Shown here: positions 25,297 to 34,282 of the stretch, one piece after another
How the letters are laid out: every line of letters starts with the position of its first letter
Numbering within the stretch: position 1 is the first letter of the stretch
NCBI RefSeq assembly: GCF_000258515.1
Contig: NZ_AJLF01000001.1
Span: 992,001-1,056,000, forward strand
Origin: Thermococcus zilligii AN1
GTDB taxonomy: Archaea; Methanobacteriota_B; Thermococci; Thermococcales; Thermococcaceae
DNA length: 64,000 bases
Reading direction: 5' to 3'
The notes under the pieces: generated by a model
Told to the model about the DNA's origin: nothing
Database searches by the model: none
What the model saw: only the letters and a program-made list of their open reading frames with translations
Program-made: the position numbers and the translations under genes

Positions 25297-26424
25297 TCAG
25301 CGGGTTATCTTAACCTGGTTCATCAGCTCAAGTGGCTCCGGGTTCTTCTCAAAGTAGTCCCTGATCGGCCTGAGAAGCTCGATGAGGTACTCCGCAACGG
25401 CGTTCTTGAGGTCAAGCGGGTGGATCTTCCCCTCGGCGAAGTCCCTCTTGAGCTCCTCGAAGGTGGTGTAGGTTACATCGCCCCCGAACTTTGCTGGCCT
25501 GTGGATGGTGAACTCAGTGGGCTCCTCGCGGAAGATTATGTACTCGGCCCAATCTAAGACCGGGTTGTATTTGACCTCCTTAGCTGGACAGAAGGCATTT
25601 CTGAGCTTCTGCCTGATCTCTTCCGGCGTGTCGTGGATGAACACGGCAGAGTAGGGCTTGCTCTTGCTCATCTTCATCTGGGTCTTCAGCTCCTTGAACT
25701 GCTCCTCGCTCTCTATAGGCCAGACTGGAGGCTCCTGCAGGCCGAGGAGGAGGTGGTGGTGCAGGGCGACCGGCTTGAGCTTCTCCCCCTTCCACTCGAG
25801 GGGGTGGTATTTCAGCTTCTGGGCCACCTCAATCGCTATAACGTGGGCCTTCCTCTGGTCGAGGCCGGCGTGAGCTATTGTAACGCCCTGGTAGAATATG
25901 TCCGCCACCTGCATCGCCGGGTAAATCAGCTTGGCGAAGTCTATTGTCTCCCCCATCTGGCGGCCCATAATCGTGATGGAGCGCATCATCCTTGCCAGGG
26001 TAACGTTCTTGGAAATGTCAATGACTGTCCGCCAGTAGTCGCCCTTCTCAAGTATCTCGCTCGCCAAGACGAACTCGACCTTATCTGGGTCGCCGCCCAT
26101 GACCTTTATGCTCTGCTTCATGCCCTCCTTGAAGTAGGTCAGCGCAACCTTCTGGATGGTCTCAAGGTCTCCCCCGAGCTTGTCGTTTATCCAGCTGTGC
26201 CAGTCGGCCAGAAAGACCCTCGTTTTAACCCCCGCCTTCTGGAGGTCGGCTATTTTAGCACCGGCCATTAGCCCGGTTCCGAGGTGAATGTAACCGCTTA
26301 TTTCAAACCCTATGTAGTGCTGTAGGGGTGCACCGACCTCAAAGAGGTGTCTGAGGTTTTCCTCGGTTAGGAGCTCTTCCGTGGGCTTCTTCTTTATGAG
26401 TTCTATCCTGCTCTCAATGTCCAT
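25297..26424 (-). CDS. tyrS: Tyrosyl-tRNA synthetase, archaeal type
   Basis: A 375-residue class I synthetase charging tRNA-Tyr. The HIGH-like motif is GYIHLGTG (about residue 46) and the second signature is KMSKS (about residue 247). The tyrosine pocket segments PAMQVADIFYQGV and AGLDQRKAHVIAIEV are present. RBS GGTGGTAGGG precedes ATG 26424. Complete and of usual archaeal length, without the bacterial S4-like domain. Confidence 0.95.
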   Translation of the reverse strand: MDIESRIELIKKKPTEELLTEENLRHLFEVGAPLQHYIGFEISGYIHLGTGLMAGAKIADLQKAGVKTRVFLADWHSWINDKLGGDLETIQKVALTYFKEGMKQSIKVMGGDPDKVEFVLASEILEKGDYWRTVIDISKNVTLARMMRSITIMGRQMGETIDFAKLIYPAMQVADIFYQGVTIAHAGLDQRKAHVIAIEVAQKLKYHPLEWKGEKLKPVALHHHLLLGLQEPPVWPIESEEQFKELKTQMKMSKSKPYSAVFIHDTPEEIRQKLRNAFCPAKEVKYNPVLDWAEYIIFREEPTEFTIHRPAKFGGDVTYTTFEELKRDFAEGKIHPLDLKNAVAEYLIELLRPIRDYFEKNPEPLELMNQVKITR

Positions 26425-26531
26425 CCCTACCACCTTAGAGAAAGAACGGCCATCAGTTTAAGGGCTTTGCGGCCGAAAGGTTAATTAGGCCCCACAACTA
26501 TACCCGTCTGAACGTTGAGGAGGTGTTTGAC

Positions 26532-27032
26532 ATGAAGGTGCTGTTTCTGAGCGCAGACGGTTTTGAGGATCTGGAGCTGATCTACCCGCTCCACAGGATA
26601 AGAGAAGAGGGCCACGAGGTCTATGTGGCGAGCTTCCAGAGGGGCAAGATAACGGGCAAGCACGGCTATTCCGTCAACGTTGACCTTGCGTTTGACGAGG
26701 TTGATCCAGAGGAGTTCGACGCGCTTGTCCTCCCAGGTGGAAGGGCGCCCGAAATAGTGAGGCTCAACGAGAAGGCCGTCTCAATAGTTAGGAAGATGTT
26801 CGAGGACGGAAAGCCCGTCGCCAGCATCTGCCACGGGCCACAGATACTCATCTCGGCAGGAGTTCTGAAGGGCAGGAAGGGCACGAGCACGGTAACCATA
26901 AGGGACGACGTGAAGAACGCTGGAGCAGAGTGGGTGGACGAAGAGGTTGTAGTGGACGGCAACTGGGTCAGCTCCAGGCACCCGGGAGACCTCTACGCAT
27001 GGATGAGGGAGTTCGTGAAACTTCTGAAATGA
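26532..27032 (+). CDS. pfpI: PfpI/DJ-1 family intracellular protease
   Basis: A 166-residue subunit of the hexameric PfpI protease/deglycase. The catalytic set fits exactly: nucleophile Cys100 followed by His101 (SICHGPQ), and Glu74 from the neighbouring subunit. The start VLFLSADGFEDLELIYPLHR is the family signature. GGAGGTGTTTGAC precedes ATG 26532. Monocistronic; homologues are abundant cytosolic proteins in Pyrococcus. Confidence 0.95.
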   Translation: MKVLFLSADGFEDLELIYPLHRIREEGHEVYVASFQRGKITGKHGYSVNVDLAFDEVDPEEFDALVLPGGRAPEIVRLNEKAVSIVRKMFEDGKPVASICHGPQILISAGVLKGRKGTSTVTIRDDVKNAGAEWVDEEVVVDGNWVSSRHPGDLYAWMREFVKLLK

Positions 27033-27088
27033 TAGTTTTGATTTTTCCAAGACTTGGCCGAGGCGCCCTCTGAAAGATGGAGAAGAAA

Positions 27089-28414
27089 TCAGGGCTCCTT
27101 CTCTATTAAAGCATAGAAGAAGCCTATCGTCCTATGCCTGTGGGGCCACGCCCTCATCGTCCCTTCGAGGAAGCCCGGGTCATAGGGCCCGTTTAGGGGT
27201 ATCAGCCGCGCGTCCTCGTGTCTCTCGAGGAACCATTCCACGACTTCCTCGTTCTCCTCGGGAAGCATGGAACAGGTTGAATACAGCATCCTGCCCCCTG
27301 GCTTCAAAAGCCGCCAGGCACTCTCAACGAGCTCCTTCTGGAGGGCAACCACTTTTGGGATGTTCTTTTCCAGAAGGCGCCACCTGAGCTCGGGGTTCTT
27401 CGCTATCGTTCCATCGCTCGTGCAGGGGGCGTCGAGCATGACCCTGTCGGCTATGCCCTCGCCGAGCATCTCGGGGGCCTTCCTGCCATCGGCGGTGATG
27501 GTCTCGGCTATCTCAACGCCCGCCCTCCTTAAGACTTCGTCCATGCGCTTTACCCTCGCTTTGTCAACGTCGAAGGCGTAGATTTTCCCCTTGTTCTCCA
27601 TAAGCTCCGCCATGTGGGCCGTCTTCCCACCCGGAGCCGCCGCGAGGTCAACCACTGTCTCCCCGGGCTCTGGCGAGAGGACGAGCGAAGCAACCGCCGC
27701 TGCCTCCTCCTGAGCTATGGCCCATCCCCTGTTGAAGAGCCACTCTGGATTGAAGGGGTCGAGGATTCTGATGATGGTGTCAACCCTCTCACTTCTCTCA
27801 AAGCGGACGTTCTTACTCCTCAGGTATTCCTCCACATCCTCAAGGCTCACCTTCAGCCTGTTCACCCTTATGCTCGTCGGGAGGGTCTCGTTTAGTGCTT
27901 TTAAGAGTTCCTCGGCCTCGTTCCCTGCGAGGTTCCTCATGCGCGCTATGAACCACTCCGGGAACAGGTAGTCCCACTTCAGCCTCTTCTCCTCGGAGTC
28001 TATAACGGGAACGTATTCGAGGATCCTGGGGAGGAGCTCATAGTAGTAATAGCCAGCGTAGGGGTGGGTCTGCTTTGACAGAAACTGTGCGAGGCCCTTC
28101 AGGTGTTGCCGCGTTTTCTCTCCCGGGTCACGGAATACGGCGACCTCAACGGCGACCCTCAGAGTTGCCCTCAGCCAGGGGTCGAGGATGAGGGGGGAGA
28201 CGCCGACGAGCTCTTCAATTATTTCGTCTATGAGGCCAAGTCTTCGCTGGATGGAGTAGAATATTCCAGTCAGCTTGGAGTTCTCCCAGCCCTCGATTTT
28301 GTACTTGGCAAAGGCCTTTCTCTTCGCCTGCTGGCTCGGCTTCACCTCTTCGCCGAGCTTGACCGCCTCTATGAGTGCGTAGAGCTGTCTGTCAGTCAGC
28401 TTCAGCTTTCCCAT
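27089..28414 (-). CDS. RsmB/NOP2-family RNA m5C methyltransferase
   Basis: A 441-residue enzyme. The N-terminal NusB-like helical domain (1-160) is followed by a SAM domain with AAAPGGKTAHMAELM (motif I), FDVDKARVKRMDEVL, motif IV LDAPCTSDGT and motif VI YSTCSMLPEENEEV holding the catalytic cysteine. It would methylate C5 of cytosine in rRNA or tRNA. GGTTGGAA precedes ATG 28414. It overlaps the METTL5-like gene by 23 bp, so the two methyltransferases are translationally linked. Confidence 0.88.
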   Translation of the reverse strand: MGKLKLTDRQLYALIEAVKLGEEVKPSQQAKRKAFAKYKIEGWENSKLTGIFYSIQRRLGLIDEIIEELVGVSPLILDPWLRATLRVAVEVAVFRDPGEKTRQHLKGLAQFLSKQTHPYAGYYYYELLPRILEYVPVIDSEEKRLKWDYLFPEWFIARMRNLAGNEAEELLKALNETLPTSIRVNRLKVSLEDVEEYLRSKNVRFERSERVDTIIRILDPFNPEWLFNRGWAIAQEEAAAVASLVLSPEPGETVVDLAAAPGGKTAHMAELMENKGKIYAFDVDKARVKRMDEVLRRAGVEIAETITADGRKAPEMLGEGIADRVMLDAPCTSDGTIAKNPELRWRLLEKNIPKVVALQKELVESAWRLLKPGGRMLYSTCSMLPEENEEVVEWFLERHEDARLIPLNGPYDPGFLEGTMRAWPHRHRTIGFFYALIEKEP

Positions 28415-29024
28415 TTCCAACCCTCTCGAACCTGTATACGTCAACCATAATTCTTTCCAGCCTCTTTCTGTGGAAGTCGAACTGGGCGGGGATTTCAAAC
28501 GGCAGGGTTAGGTGGTGCGTGATTTTAAACCCGTTGTCCCGCGTGAAAGCCTCTATAAAGTCCCTGACCTCCGGCTTTGAAAGGTGTATCGAATAAACCA
28601 CATCGCTCACCTCGAAGGCCTTGAGGAGGAAAGGCCTGTCCGCATGCTTTACCTGGCTCCCGAAGGGCGGGTTCATTATTACCACCCCAACCCTCCCGGA
28701 GAACTCCGAAACATCCTCCAACAGGAACTCTATATTGTCCAACCCAAGGGATTCGGCGTTTTTTCTTGCGAGAGCGAGGGCTTCGGGATCAATCTCGACT
28801 GCATAGACCTTCTCCACGCCCAACAGGGCAGCACCGATGGAAAGAACTCCAGTTCCCGCACCGAGATCCGCCACTGTCTTCCCCCTAAGATCCCCCAGAG
28901 AATACGCTAACCAGAGCAGTTCTGCTGCCACGTTGCCAGGAGTCCTGTACTGTTCCAGCCAGGGCTTTGGATTTCTAAACCCCTCAAGTTTCGAAAGGAG
29001 CATCGCGAGATGTTTTTTCTTCAT
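28392..29024 (-). CDS. METTL5-like N6-adenine methyltransferase
   Basis: A 210-residue class I methyltransferase. SAM motif VADLGAGTGVLSIGAALLG and VEIDPEAL are followed by catalytic NPPFG (VIMNPPFGSQVKHADRPFL), the exact pattern of METTL5, which in eukaryotes methylates one 18S rRNA adenosine. The N-terminal LEGFRNPKPWLEQYRTPG is also family-typical. The C-terminal end overlaps the RsmB-like gene. The rRNA target in archaea is inferred. Confidence 0.85.
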   Translation of the reverse strand: MKKKHLAMLLSKLEGFRNPKPWLEQYRTPGNVAAELLWLAYSLGDLRGKTVADLGAGTGVLSIGAALLGVEKVYAVEIDPEALALARKNAESLGLDNIEFLLEDVSEFSGRVGVVIMNPPFGSQVKHADRPFLLKAFEVSDVVYSIHLSKPEVRDFIEAFTRDNGFKITHHLTLPFEIPAQFDFHRKRLERIMVDVYRFERVGNGKAEAD

Positions 29025-29131
29025 GCCAACTGCAAAAATAGAGCAGCGTATTTATAGTTTGCGCGAAAGCACACCCCAACACACCGCACCTCTTCCCAGC
29101 CCTGAAGGGGGAGGTTTTCAAAAAGTAAAGA

Positions 29132-29410
29132 TCAGACAAGTCCGAACTCACCCGGAACTTCGACTATTGAAAAACTGCCCTTCTCATTTCTTTTGACGGC
29201 CGATATCATGACCGGAAGGAGCTTGTAAGTGTGCCCGCCGATTATTTTGACGAGGAGTTTTTCAAAGGCCTCCATCTCAGCCCTATCAGAAAACTCGACT
29301 CTGGCTATAAAGTCGTACTCTCCGTAGAGCCACTCTCCCCTAACGGGGAGCCTTTCGAGCACTTCGTCCCTAACCCCCCAGACCAGGAGTATGGCCTCCG
29401 TTTTTATCAC
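29132..29410 (-). CDS. Stand-alone RAM/Lrp-ligand-binding domain protein
   Basis: A 92-residue protein with the beta-alpha-beta layout of the RAM domain of Lrp/AsnC regulators (AILLVWGVRDEVLERLP, GEYDFIARVEFSDRAEMEAFEKLL, YKLLPVMISAVKR) but no helix-turn-helix. Such SRAM proteins bind amino acids and may form mixed oligomers with full Lrp proteins. The start GTG at 29410 has GGGTGAT around it; a TATA-like AAATCTTTATTGG lies on the minus strand about 30 bp before. Divergent from the HAD gene at 29558. Confidence 0.65.
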   Translation of the reverse strand: MIKTEAILLVWGVRDEVLERLPVRGEWLYGEYDFIARVEFSDRAEMEAFEKLLVKIIGGHTYKLLPVMISAVKRNEKGSFSIVEVPGEFGLV

Positions 29411-29462
29411 CCATGCAATAAACCCGGATGTCCAATAAAGATTTTTCGGATAAAAATTCGTC

Positions 29463-29483
29463 TTTTTGTCCGTATGACAAAAA
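29463..29483. promoter_or_regulatory. Perfect inverted repeat in divergent promoter region
   Basis: Arms TTTTTGTC and GACAAAAA are separated by 5 bp (CGTAT). It lies between the divergent SRAM and HAD genes, about 55 bp from one start and 75 bp from the other. The size and spacing fit a dimeric HTH regulator. Which gene it controls is not known. Confidence 0.55.
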
Positions 29484-29557
29484 ACTTCTGCCCCCGAATT
29501 GGAGAGATGACGGAAGAAGTTTTAAAGATCCCCGCCGAACTTCAAGGGGTGAGCGCC

Positions 29558-30271
29558 ATGATAAGGGGGGTCTTTTTCGACTTCGTCGGAACACTGATAA
29601 CCAAATCGGGGGAAAACGTCACCCACCAGAACATCATCAAAGAGACCCTGAGAAGGGCCGGAAGAGAAGACCTGGACTGCATTAAACTCTGGGAGGAGTA
29701 CGAGGAGGAGAGCTCGGCTCTCTTTAGAGAACTCGCGGGGAAACCCTATGTGAAAATAAGGGATGTGGATACCGAGGCCATAGAAAGGGTTGCCAGAAGG
29801 CACGGTTTTGATGTCCCGGAAGACTTCTGGACAATAAACGTCGAAATGCACAAAAAGTATGGAGAGCTGTTCCCAGACGCAAAGGAAACAATCATGGCAC
29901 TGAAATCCCTGGGTCTCCACGTGGGCATAATTACAGATTCGGACAACGACTACATAAAGGCCCACTTAGAGGCCCTGGGAATCTACGACCTTTTCGACAG
30001 CATAACAACGAGTGAAGACGCCGGCTTCTACAAGCCCCACGAGAGACCGTTCCTCTTAGCACTGGAAAAGGCCGGAATCAAACCAGGGGAGGCCATCTAC
30101 ATAGGGGATAACCCCGCGAAAGACTGCGTCGGGGCGAAGAAAGTTGGAATGTACTCAGTCCTGCTGGATCCGGAATCATCAAAGAGAGCGCTCTGGGAAA
30201 ACTGCGATTTCATAGTCTCAAGGCTGAAAGACGTCGTGGAAATAGTTCAGGGGCTCAGCGCTCAAATTTAA
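29558..30271 (+). CDS. HAD-superfamily hydrolase (TON_0338-like)
   Basis: A 237-residue HAD phosphatase with a cap domain. Motif I is FFDFVGTLIT, motif II IITDSDN, motif III SEDAGFYKPH and motif IV IYIGDNPAKDC. The cap (about 20-95) is helical, as in subfamily IA phosphatases. Motif I has Phe-Val between the two positions that usually read Asp-x-Asp, so the second Asp of the DxD pair is a Val; the first Asp is kept. That would weaken or alter phosphatase chemistry. GGGGTGAGCGCC precedes ATG 29558. Confidence 0.78.
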   Translation: MIRGVFFDFVGTLITKSGENVTHQNIIKETLRRAGREDLDCIKLWEEYEEESSALFRELAGKPYVKIRDVDTEAIERVARRHGFDVPEDFWTINVEMHKKYGELFPDAKETIMALKSLGLHVGIITDSDNDYIKAHLEALGIYDLFDSITTSEDAGFYKPHERPFLLALEKAGIKPGEAIYIGDNPAKDCVGAKKVGMYSVLLDPESSKRALWENCDFIVSRLKDVVEIVQGLSAQI

Positions 30272-30288
30272 AAACATCTGCAAAGGGC

Positions 30289-31122
30289 CTAAGCCCTTCC
30301 GATTATTTCCAAACTCACGTCGAAGTTTTTCACGGAGTGGGTCAGATGGCCGAGGCTTATGACGTCTATGTCGAGCCTGGCGTATTCCTCTATGTTTTCG
30401 GGCGTTATTCCCCCTGAAACCTCGATTTTGACCCTATCGCGAAGGCCTTCGCGCTTTAATGCCTCCAAAGTCCTGGAGATCTCCACCGGGTTCATGTTGT
30501 CGAGCATCACCACGTCCGCCCCGGCCTTCGCGGCCCTGAGAGCGTCCTCCAGGCTCTCCACCTCAACCTCGACGACCTTGTAAAGGCTGAACTCTTTCGC
30601 GCGCTTTATGGCCTCCTCCAGCGGAACCAGGGCAAGATGGTTGTCCTTTATGAGTATTGCATCGCTGAGGGAAAAGCGGTGGGGCTCGCCGCCGCCGATG
30701 AGGATCGCCCTCTTGTCTATCTGTCTGAGGAGGGTTTTGCGCGTTCCTGCAACGCGAACCTTTGGGTTCACCGCTTTAACCTTCTCTACGAGCCTCCTTA
30801 CCTCCGTGGCGATGCCGCTCATCCTACCCATGACGTTCAGCGCGGTTCTCTCGACGAGTAAAATAGCCCTCGCGTTGCCCTCGAGCTCAAGGATTATGTC
30901 ACCCTTCTTAACCTCCTCGCCGTCGCGCTTTTTAACATCAACCGAAACCCCAAAGTGCTCGAAGAGGGCCCTGGCCTCCTCAACGCCGGCGATAATGCCA
31001 CTGGCTTTCGCTATGATGATGGCCTTCGCCTTCATGTCCTCAGGAATAACTGCCTCGCTCGTGAGGTCTCCAAAGGGCGCGTCCTCCTGGATGAACCGGA
31101 GCAGGTACTCGAGCGGAACCAT
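30289..31122 (-). CDS. nadC: Nicotinate-nucleotide pyrophosphorylase (quinolinate PRTase)
   Basis: A 277-residue enzyme turning quinolinate and PRPP into nicotinate mononucleotide. Seen: EDAPFGDLTSEAV at the N-terminus, ERTALNVMGRMSGIAT, AGTRKTLLRQIDK, GGGEPHRFSLSDAILIKDNH and the C-terminal VMLDNMNPVEI and VSGGITPENI. All are key substrate-binding blocks of NadC. GGTGAAAGC precedes ATG 31122. nadA lies 1.4 kb away on the same strand and nadB at 48.2 kb. Confidence 0.94.
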   Translation of the reverse strand: MVPLEYLLRFIQEDAPFGDLTSEAVIPEDMKAKAIIIAKASGIIAGVEEARALFEHFGVSVDVKKRDGEEVKKGDIILELEGNARAILLVERTALNVMGRMSGIATEVRRLVEKVKAVNPKVRVAGTRKTLLRQIDKRAILIGGGEPHRFSLSDAILIKDNHLALVPLEEAIKRAKEFSLYKVVEVEVESLEDALRAAKAGADVVMLDNMNPVEISRTLEALKREGLRDRVKIEVSGGITPENIEEYARLDIDVISLGHLTHSVKNFDVSLEIIGRA

Positions 31123-31237
31123 GCTTTCACCATGACTACCTGGGAACCGGGCTTTATTTTGCTTTCCATGGACATGTGTCACTCCCGGTGAAAAAATTCC
31201 TTTTATTCTCCGAGGCGAGCATTTAACGGGGAAAGCT

Positions 31238-32479
31238 ATGATAAAGAAAGCGGTCATTCCCATAGGGGGCGAAGCTACCAGGCTGAGGCCCCTCACGATT
31301 GAGACATCGAAAGGCCTCGTGAGGCTCCTCAACAAGCCCATCCTCGAGCACTCGATTCTGAGCCTGGCAAAGGACGGCATCGAGGAGGTGTACCTCGGGG
31401 TAAAGGGCTACGTGAACTACACCTCGCTCTTTGACTACTTCCGCGAGGGCTACTGGCTCAAAGAGAAGTACGGGCTTGAGAAAGAAGTGAGGATTCGTTA
31501 CATGCCGCGCTACGAGAGCACCACCAACGGCGACGCTGTGTGGTATACAATGCAGTACTACGGCATAAAAGAACCCGTTGTGGTGATCCAGGGGGATAAC
31601 GTATACCAGCTGAACATTCAGGAGATGTTCGAGTGGCACAGGAAGAAAAAGGCCTTCATCACCATAGCGCTCCAGCGCGTTGGGGACGTTACAGGCTTCG
31701 GCGTCGCGAAGATTGACGGCGACTACAGAATAGAGTACTTCGTCGAGAAGCCCAGGCCCGAGGAGGCCCCGAGCAACCTGGCAAATACGGGGATATACAT
31801 CCTCTCGGAGAACTTCTGGAAGTTTTTAGAGGAGGACTGGGCGAAGGACATGAGGGAAAGAAAAACCCTCGACTTCGGCGGCGATATAATCCCTGCCCTC
31901 ATAGAGCACGGCTACGACGTCTACGGCTATCCAATGGAAGGCTACTGGTTTGACGTCGGGACACCAGAGCGCTACCTTGGCGCGGCCATGTACCTGCTCC
32001 ACCACCTCTCCCCCGAGGAGATGGAGGCTGTGGAGGTGACCCAGGAGGTCTATATGCAGGGGAAATCGGAGATGTCGGAGGACCTCAGGAGAAAAATCAG
32101 GGATGCGATAAAGCGCGGTGAGCTCCTCGTTGATGGCAAGGTTCTCCTCGGGAGGCACATCTCGATCGGTAGCGGAACCACCCTTGAGGATGCAATCATA
32201 GACAACTACTCCGTAATCGGCAGAGGGTGCGAGATCCTCCACTCCGTAGTGATGGACAGGGTAAAGCTCGGGGACAACGTGAGGGTAATTAACTCGATAG
32301 TAGGCCGCCACGTCGAGATAGGGGACAACGTGAGGATAGTGAACTCCGTCATAGGGGACAACGCGGTGATAAGCGACAACGTGAGGATGTACAACGTCAA
32401 GATATGGCCCCACGAATTCGTTGAGAAGGGAGCAACGCTGGAGCACTACACCGTCAGAAGTGCAGTTCCAAAGAGGTGA
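31238..32479 (+). CDS. Sugar nucleotidyltransferase with left-handed beta-helix
   Basis: A 413-residue enzyme related to glucose-1-phosphate thymidylyl/uridylyltransferases. The nucleotide loop is PIGGEATRLRPLTIETSK; it differs from the common GGxGTRL by an Ala for Gly. QGDNVYQLN, FVEKPRPEEA and YWFDVGTPERY follow. Residues 280-410 are hexapeptide repeats (IGSGTTLEDAIIDNYSVIGRGCEI onward). Same length as the enzyme at 10937 but only distantly similar, so it probably has a different sugar or role. It lies between nadC and nadA but on the opposite strand. Confidence 0.8.
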   Translation: MIKKAVIPIGGEATRLRPLTIETSKGLVRLLNKPILEHSILSLAKDGIEEVYLGVKGYVNYTSLFDYFREGYWLKEKYGLEKEVRIRYMPRYESTTNGDAVWYTMQYYGIKEPVVVIQGDNVYQLNIQEMFEWHRKKKAFITIALQRVGDVTGFGVAKIDGDYRIEYFVEKPRPEEAPSNLANTGIYILSENFWKFLEEDWAKDMRERKTLDFGGDIIPALIEHGYDVYGYPMEGYWFDVGTPERYLGAAMYLLHHLSPEEMEAVEVTQEVYMQGKSEMSEDLRRKIRDAIKRGELLVDGKVLLGRHISIGSGTTLEDAIIDNYSVIGRGCEILHSVVMDRVKLGDNVRVINSIVGRHVEIGDNVRIVNSVIGDNAVISDNVRMYNVKIWPHEFVEKGATLEHYTVRSAVPKR

Positions 32480-32485
32480 TAGGGA

Positions 32486-33394
32486 TTAGCCCATCTCCAG
32501 CATCCTTTCTATCGCCTTTCTTGCCTTCTCCGCTATCTCCCCGGGGACCTCAACTTTGTACTTCATATCGCGGAGCGACTCGTAGATGTGGTTCAGAGTT
32601 ATGGCCTTCATCCCGACGCAGGTGGCGTCCCCTCTGGCGGGGTGGAACCTGATGTCTGGATAGAGTTTACTCAGCCTGTAGACCATCTCCCTCTCCGTGA
32701 AGACGACCCACTCGTCCCACTCGGGGGCGCGCTTTATCATCCCGCCGGTTGAGACGATTATGTCAGCCCTCTCCTGAACCTCTGGATTGCACTCTGGGTG
32801 CACCATGAGCTTGGCGTTTGGATATAGCTTTTTCGCGCGCTCTACGTCTTCAACGGTGAACTTCCTGTGGACGTAGCAGTGGCCCCCCTCGGGGACGGGT
32901 ATTACGGTCTTGCCAGTCTTTTTCGCCACGTAGTGGGCGAGGTTCTTGTCTGGCCCGAAGATTACAACGTCAGAGTCAAGCTTTTCGACGATTTTGACGG
33001 CGTTGGCCGAAGTGACCGTGACGTCGGCGTAGGCCTTGCATTCGGCCGAGCTGTTAACGTAGAGAACAACCGGGGCGTTTGGATACCTCTTCTTCGCCTC
33101 GAGGATGTGCTCCGGTTTGAGCATGTTGGCCATGGCGCAGGTTGCCCTCCTCGTCGGGAGCAGGACAGTTTTTTCTGGGTTGAGGATTTTGGCAGTTTCC
33201 GCCATGAAATCAACGCCAGCAAAAACTATGACGTCGGCATCAACGTTCACCGCTTTCCTTGCGAGCTCGAGGCTGTCCCCTAAAAAGTCCGCTATATCCT
33301 GAACCTCCGGCAGCTGGTAGTTGTGGGCCAGGATTATCGCGTTGCGCTCCTCCTTAAGCCTGAGGATTTCGTCAATGAGTTTTCCTTTCTCCAT
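32486..33394 (-). CDS. nadA: Quinolinate synthase
   Basis: A 302-residue [4Fe-4S] enzyme that condenses iminoaspartate with dihydroxyacetone phosphate to quinolinate. The three cluster cysteines are in the segments [17 protein letters not shown] and [27 protein letters not shown] at the N-terminus and STGGMIKRA are also diagnostic. The short archaeal form (about 300 residues) has three pseudo-repeated domains. GGTGGTTGTT precedes ATG 33394. Confidence 0.95.
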   Translation of the reverse strand: MEKGKLIDEILRLKEERNAIILAHNYQLPEVQDIADFLGDSLELARKAVNVDADVIVFAGVDFMAETAKILNPEKTVLLPTRRATCAMANMLKPEHILEAKKRYPNAPVVLYVNSSAECKAYADVTVTSANAVKIVEKLDSDVVIFGPDKNLAHYVAKKTGKTVIPVPEGGHCYVHRKFTVEDVERAKKLYPNAKLMVHPECNPEVQERADIIVSTGGMIKRAPEWDEWVVFTEREMVYRLSKLYPDIRFHPARGDATCVGMKAITLNHIYESLRDMKYKVEVPGEIAEKARKAIERMLEMG

Positions 33395-33569
33395 AACAAC
33401 CACCAGCTCTGAGTCGGGGATACACTAAAAGAATTTTTCGGGTAAAGTTTGCGAAGCCACTCCGGCTGAAGGGCGCAAGCGGAATCTCTCAAATGCTGTC
33501 GGAAGAATGATGAAAGTGAACGGGACTGAGGTCGGGAGAAAAGAGTAGCAAAATCCTTCAGGGATTTCT

Positions 33570-33588
33570 TTTTTCTACGGTAGAAAAA
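33570..33588. promoter_or_regulatory. Palindromic operator of the TA-like module
   Basis: TTTTTCTAC, a central G, then GTAGAAAAA form a 19-bp perfect palindrome overlapping the TATA element AAAATTTATAAG (33585-33596). The half-site TTTCTAC recurs at 33604-33610. Overlap with the core promoter suggests autorepression, as is usual for toxin-antitoxin operons. Confidence 0.62.
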
Positions 33589-33628
33589 TTTATAAGGCAC
33601 GAATTTCTACAGTCTAACAGTGAAGCCA

Positions 33629-33829
33629 ATGCTCAAGGTTCGGGTTCGCAAGCAAGTCAAGAGGCAGAAGAAGAGGGGCAAAGTCTATAATGTTGAGCAG
33701 AGGCTTATTTACATCCCGTCCAAGGCTGAACTTCCAGATGAAGTTTACATCCTAACTCCTGAGGAGCTTAAAGAGATCGCCGAGCTGATCCCACAGGAAA
33801 AGAGGCCGAGCTGGCTGGTGATGGAATGA
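33629..33829 (+). CDS. Small basic protein, possible antitoxin
   Basis: A 66-residue protein with a very basic start (MLKVRVRKQVKRQKKRGK), then YIPSKAELPDEVYILTPEEL and an acidic helical end. Family not recognised. The last codons overlap the next gene start (ATGA at 33826-33829), and the promoter carries a palindrome, an arrangement common for type II toxin-antitoxin operons. The basic end may bind DNA. ATG 33629 was chosen over GTG 33620 because it is closer to typical spacing from the TATA and keeps the conserved-looking part. Confidence 0.5.
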   Translation: MLKVRVRKQVKRQKKRGKVYNVEQRLIYIPSKAELPDEVYILTPEELKEIAELIPQEKRPSWLVME

Positions 33830-34282
33830 GTTGGTTAATCTTCGTGGACAAATCAGACGACAGGCACATCTCCTATGTTTCCCTTCTGATAATCGCGGAC
33901 TCGAATAAGACCCGTATTTACGATAACATAGTTAAATGGGTCAAACACTCTAAGAAGCTCGGAAAGGAGAAAACCAGTTACTTTAACGATTTCCCCGCGA
34001 GATATTCCCAAATTATGCCGTTTATTGAAGCATCGAGGGTCTTTTCATATCTCAAAGATCCCACAGGTTCTCTTTTCAACCATCGAAGCTTATGTTGGTG
34101 ATTACCCCATCTTTGTTATAGATGATAAACTCGTTAAGGCTCTCCAGAAGCGATATCCGAGCCACACGGTTCTTGTAGAAGGAAAATTAACAGACAGGCA
34201 GCTCAAGAAAATTATGGAGCTTGCCGACAACCTGTGTAACTATTTAAGGCTTAAAAAGAACCTCAATGGCGTTTGGAAATGA
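33826..34282 (+). pseudogene. Partner of the TA-like pair, frameshifted
   Basis: Reading begins MSWLIFVDKSDDRHISYVSL and keeps one frame to about 34057 (ASRVFSYLK), then continues one frame over as IPQVLFSTIEAYVGDYPIF, VIDDKLVKALQKRYP and so on to a stop at 34282. Dropping one A from the AAA at 34055-34057 restores a protein of about 151 residues. The start with a VD-x-S strand and the later VIDD recall RNase H-like DUF3800 proteins, but I am not certain of that. Four-base overlap with the upstream gene. Confidence 0.55.
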
